64,000 nt of DNA from Diplonema japonicum (Eukaryota > Euglenozoa > Diplonemea > Diplonemida > Diplonemidae): positions 744,001 to 808,000 of the forward strand of contig OZ025658.1 in assembly GCA_964019335.1 (NCBI GenBank), read 5' to 3'. The position numbers and the translations under genes were made by a program. Of the stretch, positions 19,573 to 30,700 are shown piece after piece; the stretch's first letter is position 1, and every line of letters starts with the position of its first letter. The notes under the pieces are model-generated. The model ran no database searches. It worked only from the letters and a program-made list of their open reading frames with translations, and was not told the DNA's origin.

Positions 19573-21361
19573 ATGGCGTCTGCAACTGCAGCTGCAGGGA
19601 AATCTGCATCAAGCAAGGTGACGTTGAATTCGTACGTCCCTCAAATGAACCTGTGGAGGTCGTTTATAAAAACGATTACTATCCGGCCAAGCCCGACGAG
19701 ATGGGGCGGGCCAAGCAGGAACGGCCGAATGTTTGTGAAATCTGCGTGCTGGCTGATGGCGTTTTCCTTCCCAAACTGGCTTTTAAACAAGTACGGCTTG
19801 CCAGAGTTGTACGCTGTATGTCCTCACACGCACCATCACCTTATCCACAGAGACATTTCGGGAACGGCGACCCCCGCTGGTTACATGCCACCTCCACAGG
19901 TGTCGCGAATATCAGCCAACGTGCCCTGCCATGGGACCCCCACGGCCTTGTGACGCCAGACCCTTGGACCACCTTCGTGCCGCGTATGAATGAAATCTAC
20001 GCCGAGCCTTGGGAGCAGCTGTCGAGACAGGACCATGTTGAGGAGTCGGAGGCGTGGTCGAAGTTCGGCGAACCCGCAAATAGAACACAAGGCGCCTTCG
20101 GGTCCACGTCGCAGAAGCAGTCGCTGCAGTTCAGTATGTGGTGGTAATATGAATACTGTAAAACGAAAATCCGGAAAGAGGAAAATATCCGGGAGTTTGC
20201 CACTCCGGCATTTTTCTCCCCCGGAATCTTTTTTAGCTAAGGGACTTATGGGGACGCTATCTCCAGAAGGGAAGAAGGGGTCCGTTATGCAGTTAAGGTC
20301 ATCAACCATCAGCAGGATGGGGTCATCAGGCTCAAGACCTTGGGCATCAATTATGTCCTTGCAGAAAGGGAGGAATACTTCTTGTACCCAGATCTTGAGA
20401 GATTCAGTGTTTGGGGGAAGCCGTAAGGCTCTGGTCTGCAGGGGGTGTGCCACCCTTGGGACAGCACGTGGGCACTGTTGTCCAGATGGGGGGCTCAGTC
20501 CTACTTTTGTATATCAGCTGCGGAGGCGAGCTTTGTCCCAAGAAGGGACAGCAAACCAGCCGGTTATGGCTTTTTTGTCCAAAGGCCACGGAATTTCACA
20601 ACCTTGGCCCCCCGCTTGGTCTTGGTGCCTAATGGCATCATTGGGAGGGCTGCCCAGTCCACGTTCCAAGGAGCTGGGCCTAGTCCCCCCTCCCAAGCCG
20701 AAAGTGCCGGCTGGAGAAAAATATCCGGGCTTTTATCGCTTCCGGGGTTTGTCACTCCGGTAATTTTCCCTTCCGGCATTTTTCTCTCTGGAATTGGCAA
20801 GCATCGCAATTGAAAGAACGGCAACACCATGTTGTGTCATCTTCCTATGGTTGCATGCTGCCCTTTTTTTGCTCAAATAATATCAAAATAAAAAAAAATT
20901 CGAACTGCCAAAAAAAAGTGTTGACATATTTTTTCTGGACGAGCTCATATTTTTATTTTTTTTTTTAAACTTCCCCCAACAGTCTTCATGTCGCTCGATG
21001 AGGAAACATCGTTCGCAAAGTTCTACGCAAAAACCTTCTTAACATCGTATGTGGGTGGGCAGAGAACAAAAAAAAAAAAAAAAAAAAAAATGATACAGGC
21101 TTAAAATGTGGGGTAGTGATGTGTACTACTCGTACTGGGGTTGCTTCTTTGATGTGCCTCTTGATGAGCGGTACGAGTCGCTTGGGCAGAGTTATGGGAG
21201 GCGGATTGTGAAGAGGTGGTACGCGGGTCAAGGGCTGTATGTTGAGGGGGGTGAGGGAGGGAAGGGAAGAAAAAAAAAAAAAATACAGATCCGGGTACAA
21301 AAACATAAAATGGTATGATGGTGGGTTGATCCTTCCGACATCCGACAACACGCAATGGTAG
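19573..21361 (+). CDS. Unidentified multi-exon gene
   Basis: I do not recognise the family. Exon a (to 20133) has a protein-like frame reading ...NDYYPAKPDEMGRAKQERPN... and ...TFVPRMNEIYAEPWEQL.... Exon b is 20983-21046 (MSLDEETSFAKFYAKTFL), exon c 21099-21236 (MWGSDVYYSYWGCFFDV..., GRRIVKRWYAGQG), exon d 21289-21361 (GYKNIKWYDGGLILP, then TAG). All junctions are GT-AG with donors GTATGT and keep one open frame. ATG 19573 (MASATAAAGKSASSK) is one frame off from exon a, so either one base is missing near 19617-19640 or the true 5' exon differs. A 60-base GTACGG...CCACAG stretch at 19791-19850 could be a further in-frame intron. Function unknown; no signal peptide or membrane helix. Confidence 0.5.
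20163..20230 (+). repeat. CCGG-rich flanking repeat, left copy
   Basis: ATATCCGGGAGTTTGCCACT followed by CCGGCATTTTTCTCCCCCGG resembles the segment at 20712-20800 in the same orientation. Each copy also has imperfect internal inverted repeats (GGAGAAAAAT.. against ..ATTTTTCTCC). These probably mark the edges of the transposon relic between them. Confidence 0.6.
20280..20660 (-). mobile_element. Decayed pogo/Tigger-like DDE transposase fragment
   Basis: On the minus strand, in more than one frame, the translation reads first WNVDWAALPMMPLGTKTKRG (about 20650), then CCPFLGQSSPPQLIYKSRT (about 20530), then SLKIWVQEVFLPFCKDIIDA and DDPILLMVDDLNC (about 20310-20400). The PPQLIYK motif and the hydrophobic run ending MVDD resemble the DDE_1 transposase core (first and second catalytic Asp regions). 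Frameshifts between blocks and missing ends show it is dead. Confidence 0.5.
20712..20800 (+). repeat. CCGG-rich flanking repeat, right copy
   Basis: GAAAAATATCCGGGCTTTTA through GGTTTGTCACTCCGGTAATT to CCGGCATTTTTCTCTCTGG is related to 20163-20230 with an insertion of about 20 bases. Confidence 0.6.
21047..21098 (+). other. Predicted 52-base intron
   Basis: Starts GTATGTGGGTGGGCAG, has a run of about 23 A, and ends ATGATACAG. Removing it joins ..ACATC to GCTTAAAATG in frame. It has no polypyrimidine tract, which is odd for a spliceosomal intron. Confidence 0.5.
21237..21288 (+). other. Predicted 52-base intron
   Basis: Starts GTATGTTGAGGGGGGTGAGG, has an A-run, and ends AATACAG. Same length and same layout (G-rich half, A-run, TACAG) as the intron at 21047-21098. 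Removing it gives an open C-terminus ending at TAG 21359-21361. Confidence 0.5.
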
Positions 21362-21501
21362 CAAAAAAAAAAAAAAAATGTGTACTTTCTCTTGTCCCCC
21401 CTCCATTTTTTTTATCAACGGAACAAAAAAAAAAACAAAAAAAAGTGTTTTTACTAAGGTGGGGAGGGGGTATTCCGTTTATATGTAAAATATGTTCTTT
21501 T

Positions 21502-21552
<51 letters not shown>

Positions 21553-21664
21553 TTGAGTGTTTTTCTGTTCTCTCCCCCCCCCCCCCCCCACCATTTTTTG
21601 TTCTTTTTGGTAGAGTGTTTTTTTCTTTTTTGGTATCTTTTCTTCCCATCTACAACCACGATTA
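21362..21664. other. Homopolymer-rich spacer before giant gene
   Basis: Contains an A-run at 21362-21378, a T-run of nearly 50 bases (about 21503-21549) and a C-run of about 17 near 21575-21590. No gene is supported. Confidence 0.6.
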
Positions 21665-21721
21665 TCTATTTTTTTTTTAAAAGCCGCGTCCTGTGTCAAA
21701 ATCTACAATTTCCACAAACAG
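21665..21721 (+). promoter_or_regulatory. Pyrimidine-rich/AG acceptor-like site before giant gene
   Basis: A T-run, then mixed sequence ending TTTCCACAAACAG at 21721, 73 bases before ATG 21795. Weaker than the other acceptor-like sites because purines interrupt the tract. Confidence 0.35.
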
Positions 21722-21794
21722 ATTCAAAAAAAAAAAAGAAAAGAAAAAAAAAAGGACACGTGCCCAGCTAAGGAGTACGCACTGCTCCTGAGAA

Positions 21795-24700
21795 ATGCAT
21801 CGCACGATGATGTTGCTGTCGCTAGCGGCATCGTGCCACGGCACCTTCTATAACCAAGGGGTACCAGTGACGCCCTTCCCCAACGTGAGGTGTTCTGACA
21901 TCAGCTTCGCAGGGTGCAGCTGCAGCACCAAGATCAGCGGCTCTGTGGTGGACGTGGAAGACGGATTCGACCGTGCCACTGACACGCTCACCTGCGGCGC
22001 GTGTGCTGGGCTGGGGATCACCTCCAACTTCGACACCACAACAGGCATCTTGCAGATGTCAGGTGACAACACCATCGACGAGTACGCACAGGCCATCGCC
22101 AGCGTCACCTTCACGTCAACATCGCGAGCTGGAACCTCGCGACGCCTGACGTACAACTACGGCCATGCCATGTACTCCACACACACGGGGCACTTCTACG
22201 AGTACTACCCGAAAAACAACGTGAACTGCAACACGGGGGGCTTCTGCCACTGGGACGACGCGCAGTCTGAGTGCGCCGACAGATCAAGGGACATCCTCGG
22301 CCTTGCTGGCTACCTTGTCACCATCACCTCGCAGGACGAACAGGACGTCACCTCGGCGAAGCTGCACGGGGAGGGTTGGATCGGTTCTGCCGACATCGCG
22401 ATGGAGGGTGAGTGGCGCTGGTTAACGGGCCCCGAAGGATGCCCCCCCTACAACCTCGCGCTGTCAGGGGCTGCAAGGACCGCATGCGACATGGGCTACC
22501 CCCTTCCTGAGAACAAGAACCCGTGCACGGGCCCCGACTGCGGACGGGGACAACTCATTGGGACCGGAAGAGGATCAAGCTTCACGACGGCCTCGGGTGC
22601 CTACGAGAACTGGGAGTCTGGTGAACCGAACGAGTACTCGAACGACTGCTCACCCGCAACATGCCAGACGACAGGTGAAGACTACGGGCACTACTATGGG
22701 AACGGAAAGTGGAACGACTACCCGAACGGGCACAACCGCATCGAGGGCTACGTGTGCGAGTGGGGCGGTGTGGGGGATCTCTGCATGGACAAAGACGACG
22801 TGTTTGGGTCGCAACTTCTAGTGGCTGGGTGCAGTTCCTACACGAACCAGGGTGCGTGCGAGTCTCGTCTCCCTGACGGCTCTTGCAAGTGGGACACGAC
22901 GCAGAGGCCCGCAAAGTGCGTGGAGACCGGGTGCCACAGGTACGGCGATGAGGCGGCTTGCGAGGGTGACGTGACGTGCGATTGGGACACGACGATGAGC
23001 CCGCCCGAGTGTGTGGACAACTACTGCGCGGTGACGCACCTTACAACGCAAGACTGCAACGCAGACAACACTGCGGAAGGCCCGTGCTACTGGAACACGA
23101 ACCTTGTGGGCGACAAGAAGTGCCAGACCCTCGTGTGTGCTGACGTGTCTGATAAGTGCAAGTGCATCCAGTCGTCGCCACAGTGCCAGTGGGACGCATC
23201 CGGTGGGGGCAGCTGCTACAACCCTGCGCTCACAACGAAAACCGCCGTCGTCTGCAGGGATGTGACCACGGAAGCCGAATGCATGGCTGACACCACCTGT
23301 ATCTGGGACTCCTCGAAAACGCCGTTGTGCCAACTTTCCGTGTGCTACTCTCTTTGCACTCAGCGGACCTGTGTCGCGAGGGCTGGGTGCACTTGGGATG
23401 GAACTGACTGTCGCCGGGAGCCTCCTGGCTGTGCTGCACACACAGACGCCGTTTCGTGCAAGCAAGACGAGAAGTGCCTGTGGAACGTGATATGGAGCAG
23501 TGCCAACACGTGCGTGGAGAACCCATGCAGGACCCACACCGACCAGCAGTCGTGCACCTCCGTCGTAGAAGAGATGCCCTCCCCATGCACGCCACGCGCT
23601 GTGAACCCCGACTACTGTTCCCTCAACGTGTGCGACTTCGACCCCTTGGGTACGCCCATCTGCTTCCCAAAGAAATGCTTGCAGACCTCCCAGGGGAACT
23701 GTGTGGCTGAGTCAGGGTGCCAGTGGGTACCCATACAAACCCCTCCCCCTGCAGGCCCTCCGTCAACTCTCGTTGCATACTGTACGACCGAGAAGTGCAA
23801 GCACTCCACATTGCAACTCTGCAACAACGATCCGTACTGTCTGTGGGACGACCAGAAGACCACCTGCGTGGAGACACCCTGTGCCAAACACCCCGACGAA
23901 CTCACGTGCAACCACGACAAAGTGTGCCACTGGGATGCTTCACGCAGCTCTGCGGTCTGCTCACCTACGGAGTGCGGTGTGTACGCGACAAAGGGGAAGT
24001 GCAAGGCGGACACGAAATGCACGTGGGACGACTCGAACCCCGCTTATTGCACAGCCGTCACCTGCGAGGGGTACAACGTGCCAAGCCCGAAGGACAAGTG
24101 CGGGTGCGTGGCGAACCCCGAGTGCTCGTGGGTTGTGGACACGACTGGCTCCGGCACCATCAACAACCACTGTGCAAAGACCTCGTACTCCACGTGCCCC
24201 GACCTGGACGTTGCCTTTGTGATCGACGGGTCGGGCTCCATGTCGGGGAACTTTCAAACTAACCACCCGCACGGCTTCAACGCGTTGATGGAGACCCTGA
24301 GGGACTGGGTGAAGACGCTCCCCCTCACAGGGGAGGACCATACTGTTGGTGGCGCGTCGACCGTGAGGGGCGGTGGTTTCCGTGTCACCTTCATCCAGTT
24401 CTCGAGGGCTGAGGCTACACCTGCGATGGACCACCCCACGAACTGCGCAGTGGGCCAGTGCACGAACGGTCTCCTTTCCGGAAACCTGAACGAGCTGATG
24501 GGCGACGTCGACTGGCATGAGGCAAACTACCAGGCGGAGTGGACGTACCTCCACGACGCCCTTCTGGACGTGGCGGATTACACCTTCCTCCCGAGTCAGT
24601 CCCCCTCTCACAGGAAGCATGTGGTGGTGATCATCGCCGACAGCGGCCTCACCGACTACGACGGCGACGCGTGCACAAGCACCTCCTGCGGGCAGTGCCC

Positions 24701-27700
24701 CTCAGGCTGCGACCCCAGGTGGAAGCGCACCTACCCTGGAATGCTGGATGACGCGCAGCAAAAGCTTCGCGATGAGGACGTGGTGGTGTTCGGGATCGTA
24801 ATGAGGAAAAAAGCCCAGAAAAGCTTTCAGGACGACAACGCGGGGGCAAAGCTGAAGCCGCTAGTGACGGACCCTAAAGACAGCCACTTCATGAACCTCG
24901 TGCTGGACGACATTCCTGGGGTGTTGGAACACTTCTGCGACCCCACCTCAACGTTCGGAAGGGCCCTGATCCCTCCTACGGACGTGACCCACTACCAGTG
25001 CGCGACTTGGGGTTTCAAGGACGAGTGCAACGCTGACTCCCTATGCGAGTGGAAGATCCCTAAGCTGGTGACCTGTGCTTCTGCGACTGGGTGCCCCGAG
25101 CTGAACTGCCAGGGGATCCCTCAGCAGTACAAGAGTCTTTACGGATGTAGCAAGTGCAAGTTGCAGAGAGCAACGATCGTCTGCGGTGCTTCAGTGCGAC
25201 CGTCGATCGACGGGACGTGCGGGGAGACTCACTGCGCGAAGTGCTGCGACAAGGCGTGTTGTGACGCAGACTCTGGATGCAGCTGGAAGACCCCGGACGA
25301 CACATGTGAGAGGAAGGTTTGCGAGCACGGCGACCAGAACACATGCGAGAACGATCCTGACCTGCTGTGCAAGTGGGACGGCAGCAAGTGCGACTTGAAG
25401 CCCTGCGGCTCTATTTACGTGAAAGAGAAGTGTCTAAATAGCACAAACAACTGCCAGTGGGACACTTCTTTCGATCCCCCCATCTGCAAACAACTCCCCA
25501 CCTGTGGAACGAAAACCAACCCCGATGTGTGCAACAACGATGCAAACTGCGAGTGGGACTGCACTGCCACCACCTGCAGAGACACGAGGTGTGCGTATCC
25601 GGACCTTGGAACCTGTTCCGTGGACTCCGATTGTGAGTGGCTGGGGACCATGTGCAAAGAGAAGAAGTGCACGCTAGCGAAGACACAGGCGGACTGCAAG
25701 GACTGCGACAACTGTATCTGGGATGGCGCAACGTCGACCTGCTCCGAGGACAAGTGTGACCCCCTGAACCAAGCTGACTGTGGGACCAGCGATGTGTGCC
25801 ACTGGGATGGCAACAAGTGTGAGACAGATTATTGCCCGCAATACAAGGACAACGAAGCAAAATGCAACCACAATCCAAGGTGCCACTGGGACTCGCTTCT
25901 TCTATCCTGCCAGCCCACTAGTTGCACAAAGAACCACAACACACAGTTCCCTGGCCTCGGGGATGCACCGACGAAGAAGGGGACCATCAATGATGTTGAG
26001 TGCGCGAGCGACCCTGTCTGCAAGACAGGGACGGACTCTATGGGCCGGTACTGCGCACCTGTGACTTGCTCCGACCATACGAGGAACTGCGACTGTATTG
26101 CGGATCCAAGCTGTTACTGGGACCCCACTGTGACACCTCCCGCGCAAAAGTGCAAAGACAACAAAGTGTCAAACTGCCCCGACCTCGATGTAGTTTTCGT
26201 GCTAGATGGCTCTGGATCCATGTCATGGCCGTTCGGGACGCACCCCCACGGCTACGAAGCGATGCTCGAGATGCTGAGGGATTGGGTGAGGACGCTGCCC
26301 CTCACCGGTGAGGACAACACAGTCGGGATTAACTCGATGGTGAAGGGAGGGACCTTCCGTGTCGCCTTTGTACAGTTCTCGTTCGTGGACGAGTACTGGG
26401 TGTGCAAGAACGGAGCAGACGGTTGCGACAGCCAGAAACACTCAGAGTGCACCATGCCCAGGCTCCCTGCGGGGAAGACCTGTTCGAACGGGCAACTCAC
26501 CGGTGACTTGACTGAGCTGGAGAACGACCTTGACTGGCATGAGGCCAACTATATGGGCTCCGTCACCTACATGGCGGCAGCCCTCGAGGATGCAGTCGAT
26601 ATATTCCACGGCTCGCCTGCGCACCGTGCGCACGTCCTCGTCATCATCACGGACGGGCAGATGAACCCCTTGGAGCCGCAGAGGAGCACAGAGATCCCTC
26701 CGATCAAGCAAAAGCTAAACGCTGAGGGTGTCGTGACCTTCGGTGTGGTTGTGAGGAAGGGTAAGGACCCATCGGGAGACGACGCCAAGGCTGAGCAGAC
26801 ATTGAGGCCGGTGACCTCCGACTCGCACGATGACCACTTCGTGAACGTGCAGCTGGAGAACATGCTTGAAGAAGTGTTCAACGACTTCTGCGACCCTGCA
26901 GGGAGGTTTGGAAAGGCCATTCAGCAGGTTCTGAACCAGAATAGTGCGAACAACACAGCACCCCCTTCTCAGTCCGGTGCCGTCCCTTGCTCGAAGTGGG
27001 GTGTGAAGCTTGAGTGCAGGTCCGACCAGGCGTGTGACTGGAAGGCCCCTCCTCCCACCTCGTGCCCCGGCAAGGGGTGCACGAACCTGAACTGTCTTGA
27101 ACTTCCTGCTGCGCAAACTTCTGTAGGGATGACTTGCACGAACTGCAAGCTGTCTGAAGGTGCGATCTCTTGCACTGTTGGGTCAAGCAACCCCGTGGGG
27201 AGTGGCTACTGCGGTGCTACTGTTTGTGAAGAACACTGTGAGGAGGTTCCTTGCGAGCAGGACACGGCGAATGACTGTTTCTGGGACACCGACAAGTGCC
27301 AGAGGAAGGTGTGCAGCTATGTTGACAAGACTCTGTGTGAAGGGGACCCTGACAACATGTGCATGTGGGACACGGCCGCTTCCCCAGCAACCTGTGTCCC
27401 CAAGAAGTGCCTGCACTTTACATGGGGCACCTGTGACGCAGACAGCGGCTGCCAGTGGGACGCCTCCACACAGACTTGCAAAGAGAAAGACCCCGATTGC
27501 AGCACAATCGGCGACAAACTCGACTGCTTGAACCACGTGAGCAGAGCCTGCGACTGGAAGTGTGACGACGGCTGTGTTCAAAAGGTGTGCGACCAGACTA
27601 CCCGAGCCACCTGTGAAGGCAGTACTGACGCCTGCGAATGGAGTGCAGGGGCGATGAAGTGCCGCAGACAGCGCTGCAGAGTTTCCACGGAGAATGCGTG

Positions 27701-30700
27701 CATCTCCGATAGCGCCTGCAAGTGGACTGCTGCGACCTCTAGCTGCGCTGAGTCGAAGTGCTATCGGTACGCCACAGAGGCAACCTGCGACCACGACACG
27801 GACTGCCACTGGGACATCACAGGATGCGATGGTTGCAAAGAGAAGTACTGTTTTAAGTCCTTCATCGACGCTACGAGCTGCAACGCCGATCCCAAGGGAA
27901 TGTGCATGTGGGACCCCGCAACGAACGGCAATAAGTGCGTGGACAAGACCTGCGACTCGTACAACGATCCCGCGATGGGACCCGACAGGATGTGCGACTG
28001 CCAGGCAGACTCCAGGTGCGTGGCAGACCGCTCCGTGCCCACAGCGCCCATGTGCAGGGACCAGCATTTCACACAGTGCCCCGACCTGGATGTGGTGGTG
28101 GCGCTTGACGGGTCGACCTCGATGAACAGACAGTTCGGGACGCACCCGAACGGCTTCGAAGGGCTTGTAGAAGCCCTCAGGGATTGGGTACAGGCGCTCC
28201 CCCTAACTGGGGAAGCTGCCGGCGTGACCTCGACTGACAAAAACGGTAGGGTGAGAGTTGCATTCAGCGAGTGGGACAAGGGGGTAAGGTTGGCCGAGTG
28301 CCCGACGTGCGCGTGCAGCCCTGTCGTCGTCTCGCCTGGCGATGGTACCCCGACCATGAGCAGCATGAACACACGGGGAGCGAATCGTTTTGCTGACAAC
28401 TGTGGGAAGCTAAGCGGCGACAAGACACAGCTCCTCGCGGACCTGGACTGGCACGAGGGTGTGAACCGCAGGCCACAGACCTTAGTGAAAGAGGCGGAAG
28501 AGTTCGCGGGAGAGACTTTCAGAGAGTCCCCCGTTTACAGGAAGAAGATTCTCCTGATCTTCACAGATGGTCGGATTCAGGACACGAGTTCGCTGGGACC
28601 CGCTGGTGCTGTGCTCGCAGCGGAGGGCGTACAGACTTTTGGGATCGTTCTGACGAAGGGACTACCTAGACGCACGGACCAGCAGAACCTTGACACCCTG
28701 AAGAAGATTGTGACCGACCCGAAAGACAGCCACGCCCTGATGATGCAGATCGATGATGCACACCAGGTGCTCAACGACTTCTGCAACCCAAACAGCGTGT
28801 TTGGCGCCCTCATCACCAGCGGCTCAAGCGGGAACTCCAACACGGAACCCCCTTGCGATACCATCCAGAGCTTCCCGGACTGCACGGCACGCGCGACCTG
28901 CCAGTGGAACTCTTTCACGGGGGCATGTGAGGACCACTCCTGCTTCAGGCACTGCGGGGAGACAGACTGTGTTGCCGATACGACAAACCAATGCAAATTT
29001 AACGTCGGGGCCCTGCAGTGCACGAAGACCGTGTGCAAGGACCGCGCTGTCCAGCAGGACTGCCTCGACAGCGGCTGCCAATGGAATGCTGCTCAGGACC
29101 CAAAGTGTCAGGAGGGACCTTGCCTGGCTGTTGACCAAGCAGCATGCAGCATCCACGGGAGGCAGTGCACCTGGGATACAACAATCCAGCCCAACGCGAA
29201 GTGCGTAGAGACCCCCTGCTACTATGGCAACCAGACGACGTGCGAGACCGACAGCGACTGCGAGTGGGACGGCGCGTGTGCGGACTCTACTGACCAGAAG
29301 TGCATGCCGAAGAGGTGTTCTCTGCCCGACCACCAGACTCAGGCAGGGTGTGTAGGGGACACTTGGTGCGTATGGACGAGCTCTCTCACCTGTGAGCTCG
29401 GAAAGTGTGCAAAGTATCCGACTGAAAAGTGCTGCAACCACGATGATGGTTGCCACTGGGACAACGCTGACCCCCCGGTGTGTGGAGAGAAGTACTGCCC
29501 CAAGACGTACCCGATACTGGCCGGGAAGGACCAGTGTGACGCGGACAGCAAGTGCATGTGGGACTCCGGGAAATTGGCGTGTGTGGAAGAGGACTGCAGC
29601 AAGCTGGACAAGTGCCCGTGCAGGGCGCACCCTGATTGCTTCTGGGATGCCGCTCATAACAAGTGCACAGATACAAAGTACGGGGAGTGCCCCACGATGG
29701 ACGTGATAATGCTGATGGACGGGTCTGGGTCCATGAGCCGCGAATTCGATACGAACCACCCACACGGCTTCTATGGGTTGGTCGAAATCCTGAGGGACTG
29801 GGCAAAGACTCTCCCCCTCACAGGAGAGAAGGCCGGGACGAACACAGGTCAGGGCCCAGCAGCTGGCGGCCTCAGACTTGGCTTTGTGCAGTTCTCAGGG
29901 AGAAACCCCTCGTGGAGCAGAACGAGATCTGAGGCCATCAAGACTCCTGCGGGTGTTGGGGCGAGCGGGCACCTGTCCGGTGACCTTGCTGAGATCAGCG
30001 CCGACCTTGACTGGCACGAGCACAACTACATGGGGGATGGCACGATGATCGAGAAGGGGTTGACAATGGTGGGTGACATGTTCGACGTCGCGCACCAGCA
30101 CGCTGTCCGTCCCAGGATCCTCATCATCTTCACGGATGGAGAAATCTTCGACCCGGGTTCCCTAGGTAATGCAAGGAGGGTGCTAGACAACGAGGACGTG
30201 CAGACCTTCGGTGTCGTCATCAGAAAGAGGCCAGGATGGTCAAAGAATGATCCCGCTGAGGCGACCTTGAAGCCCATCACCTCCGACCCGCACGTCGACC
30301 ACTTCCAGAACCTCATGCTGGACGACATCTCGAATGTGTTGGGTGACATCTGCGACCCGAAAGGGAAGTTCGGGAAGTTCATTGTGAATCCCACCTCGGC
30401 TCAGGCTGGGGTTCACGCCCCGTGCCCCAATCACGCTGACTCGCACCTCTGTAACGCCGACCCCGGGTGCGAGTGGCACGCTGCTGGAAACGAGTGCCAA
30501 GATTCTCCATGCATTGCACACTGCGACGAGCAGTCGTGCGTGCAGGACGTCGCAAACCTGTGTACGTGGAACGGTACGGAGTGCTGGAAGGAGACGAAGT
30601 GCGCGTACACGGACCGTACAGAGTGTGTGAGCTCCCCGGACCTCTGCGCGTGGGTGAACGGGGGGTGCGTGTTGCCTCCGTGCACCCCTAACAAGAACCA

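Larger units (their letters stand above)
20134..20982 (+). other. Predicted 849-base intron hosting a transposon relic
   Basis: Donor A|GTATGTGG at 20134; acceptor TTCCCCCAACAG ends at 20982 after a T-run. Joining 20133 to 20983 keeps the frame (ATC, TTC, ATG, TCG...). The interior holds direct repeats and a minus-strand transposase remnant. Confidence 0.5.

Noticed and set aside
19881-20150. Extension of the minus-strand transposase into 19881-20150
   Set aside because: That part is opposite the + strand exon with protein-like codons and shows no transposase motif; only about 20280-20660 does.
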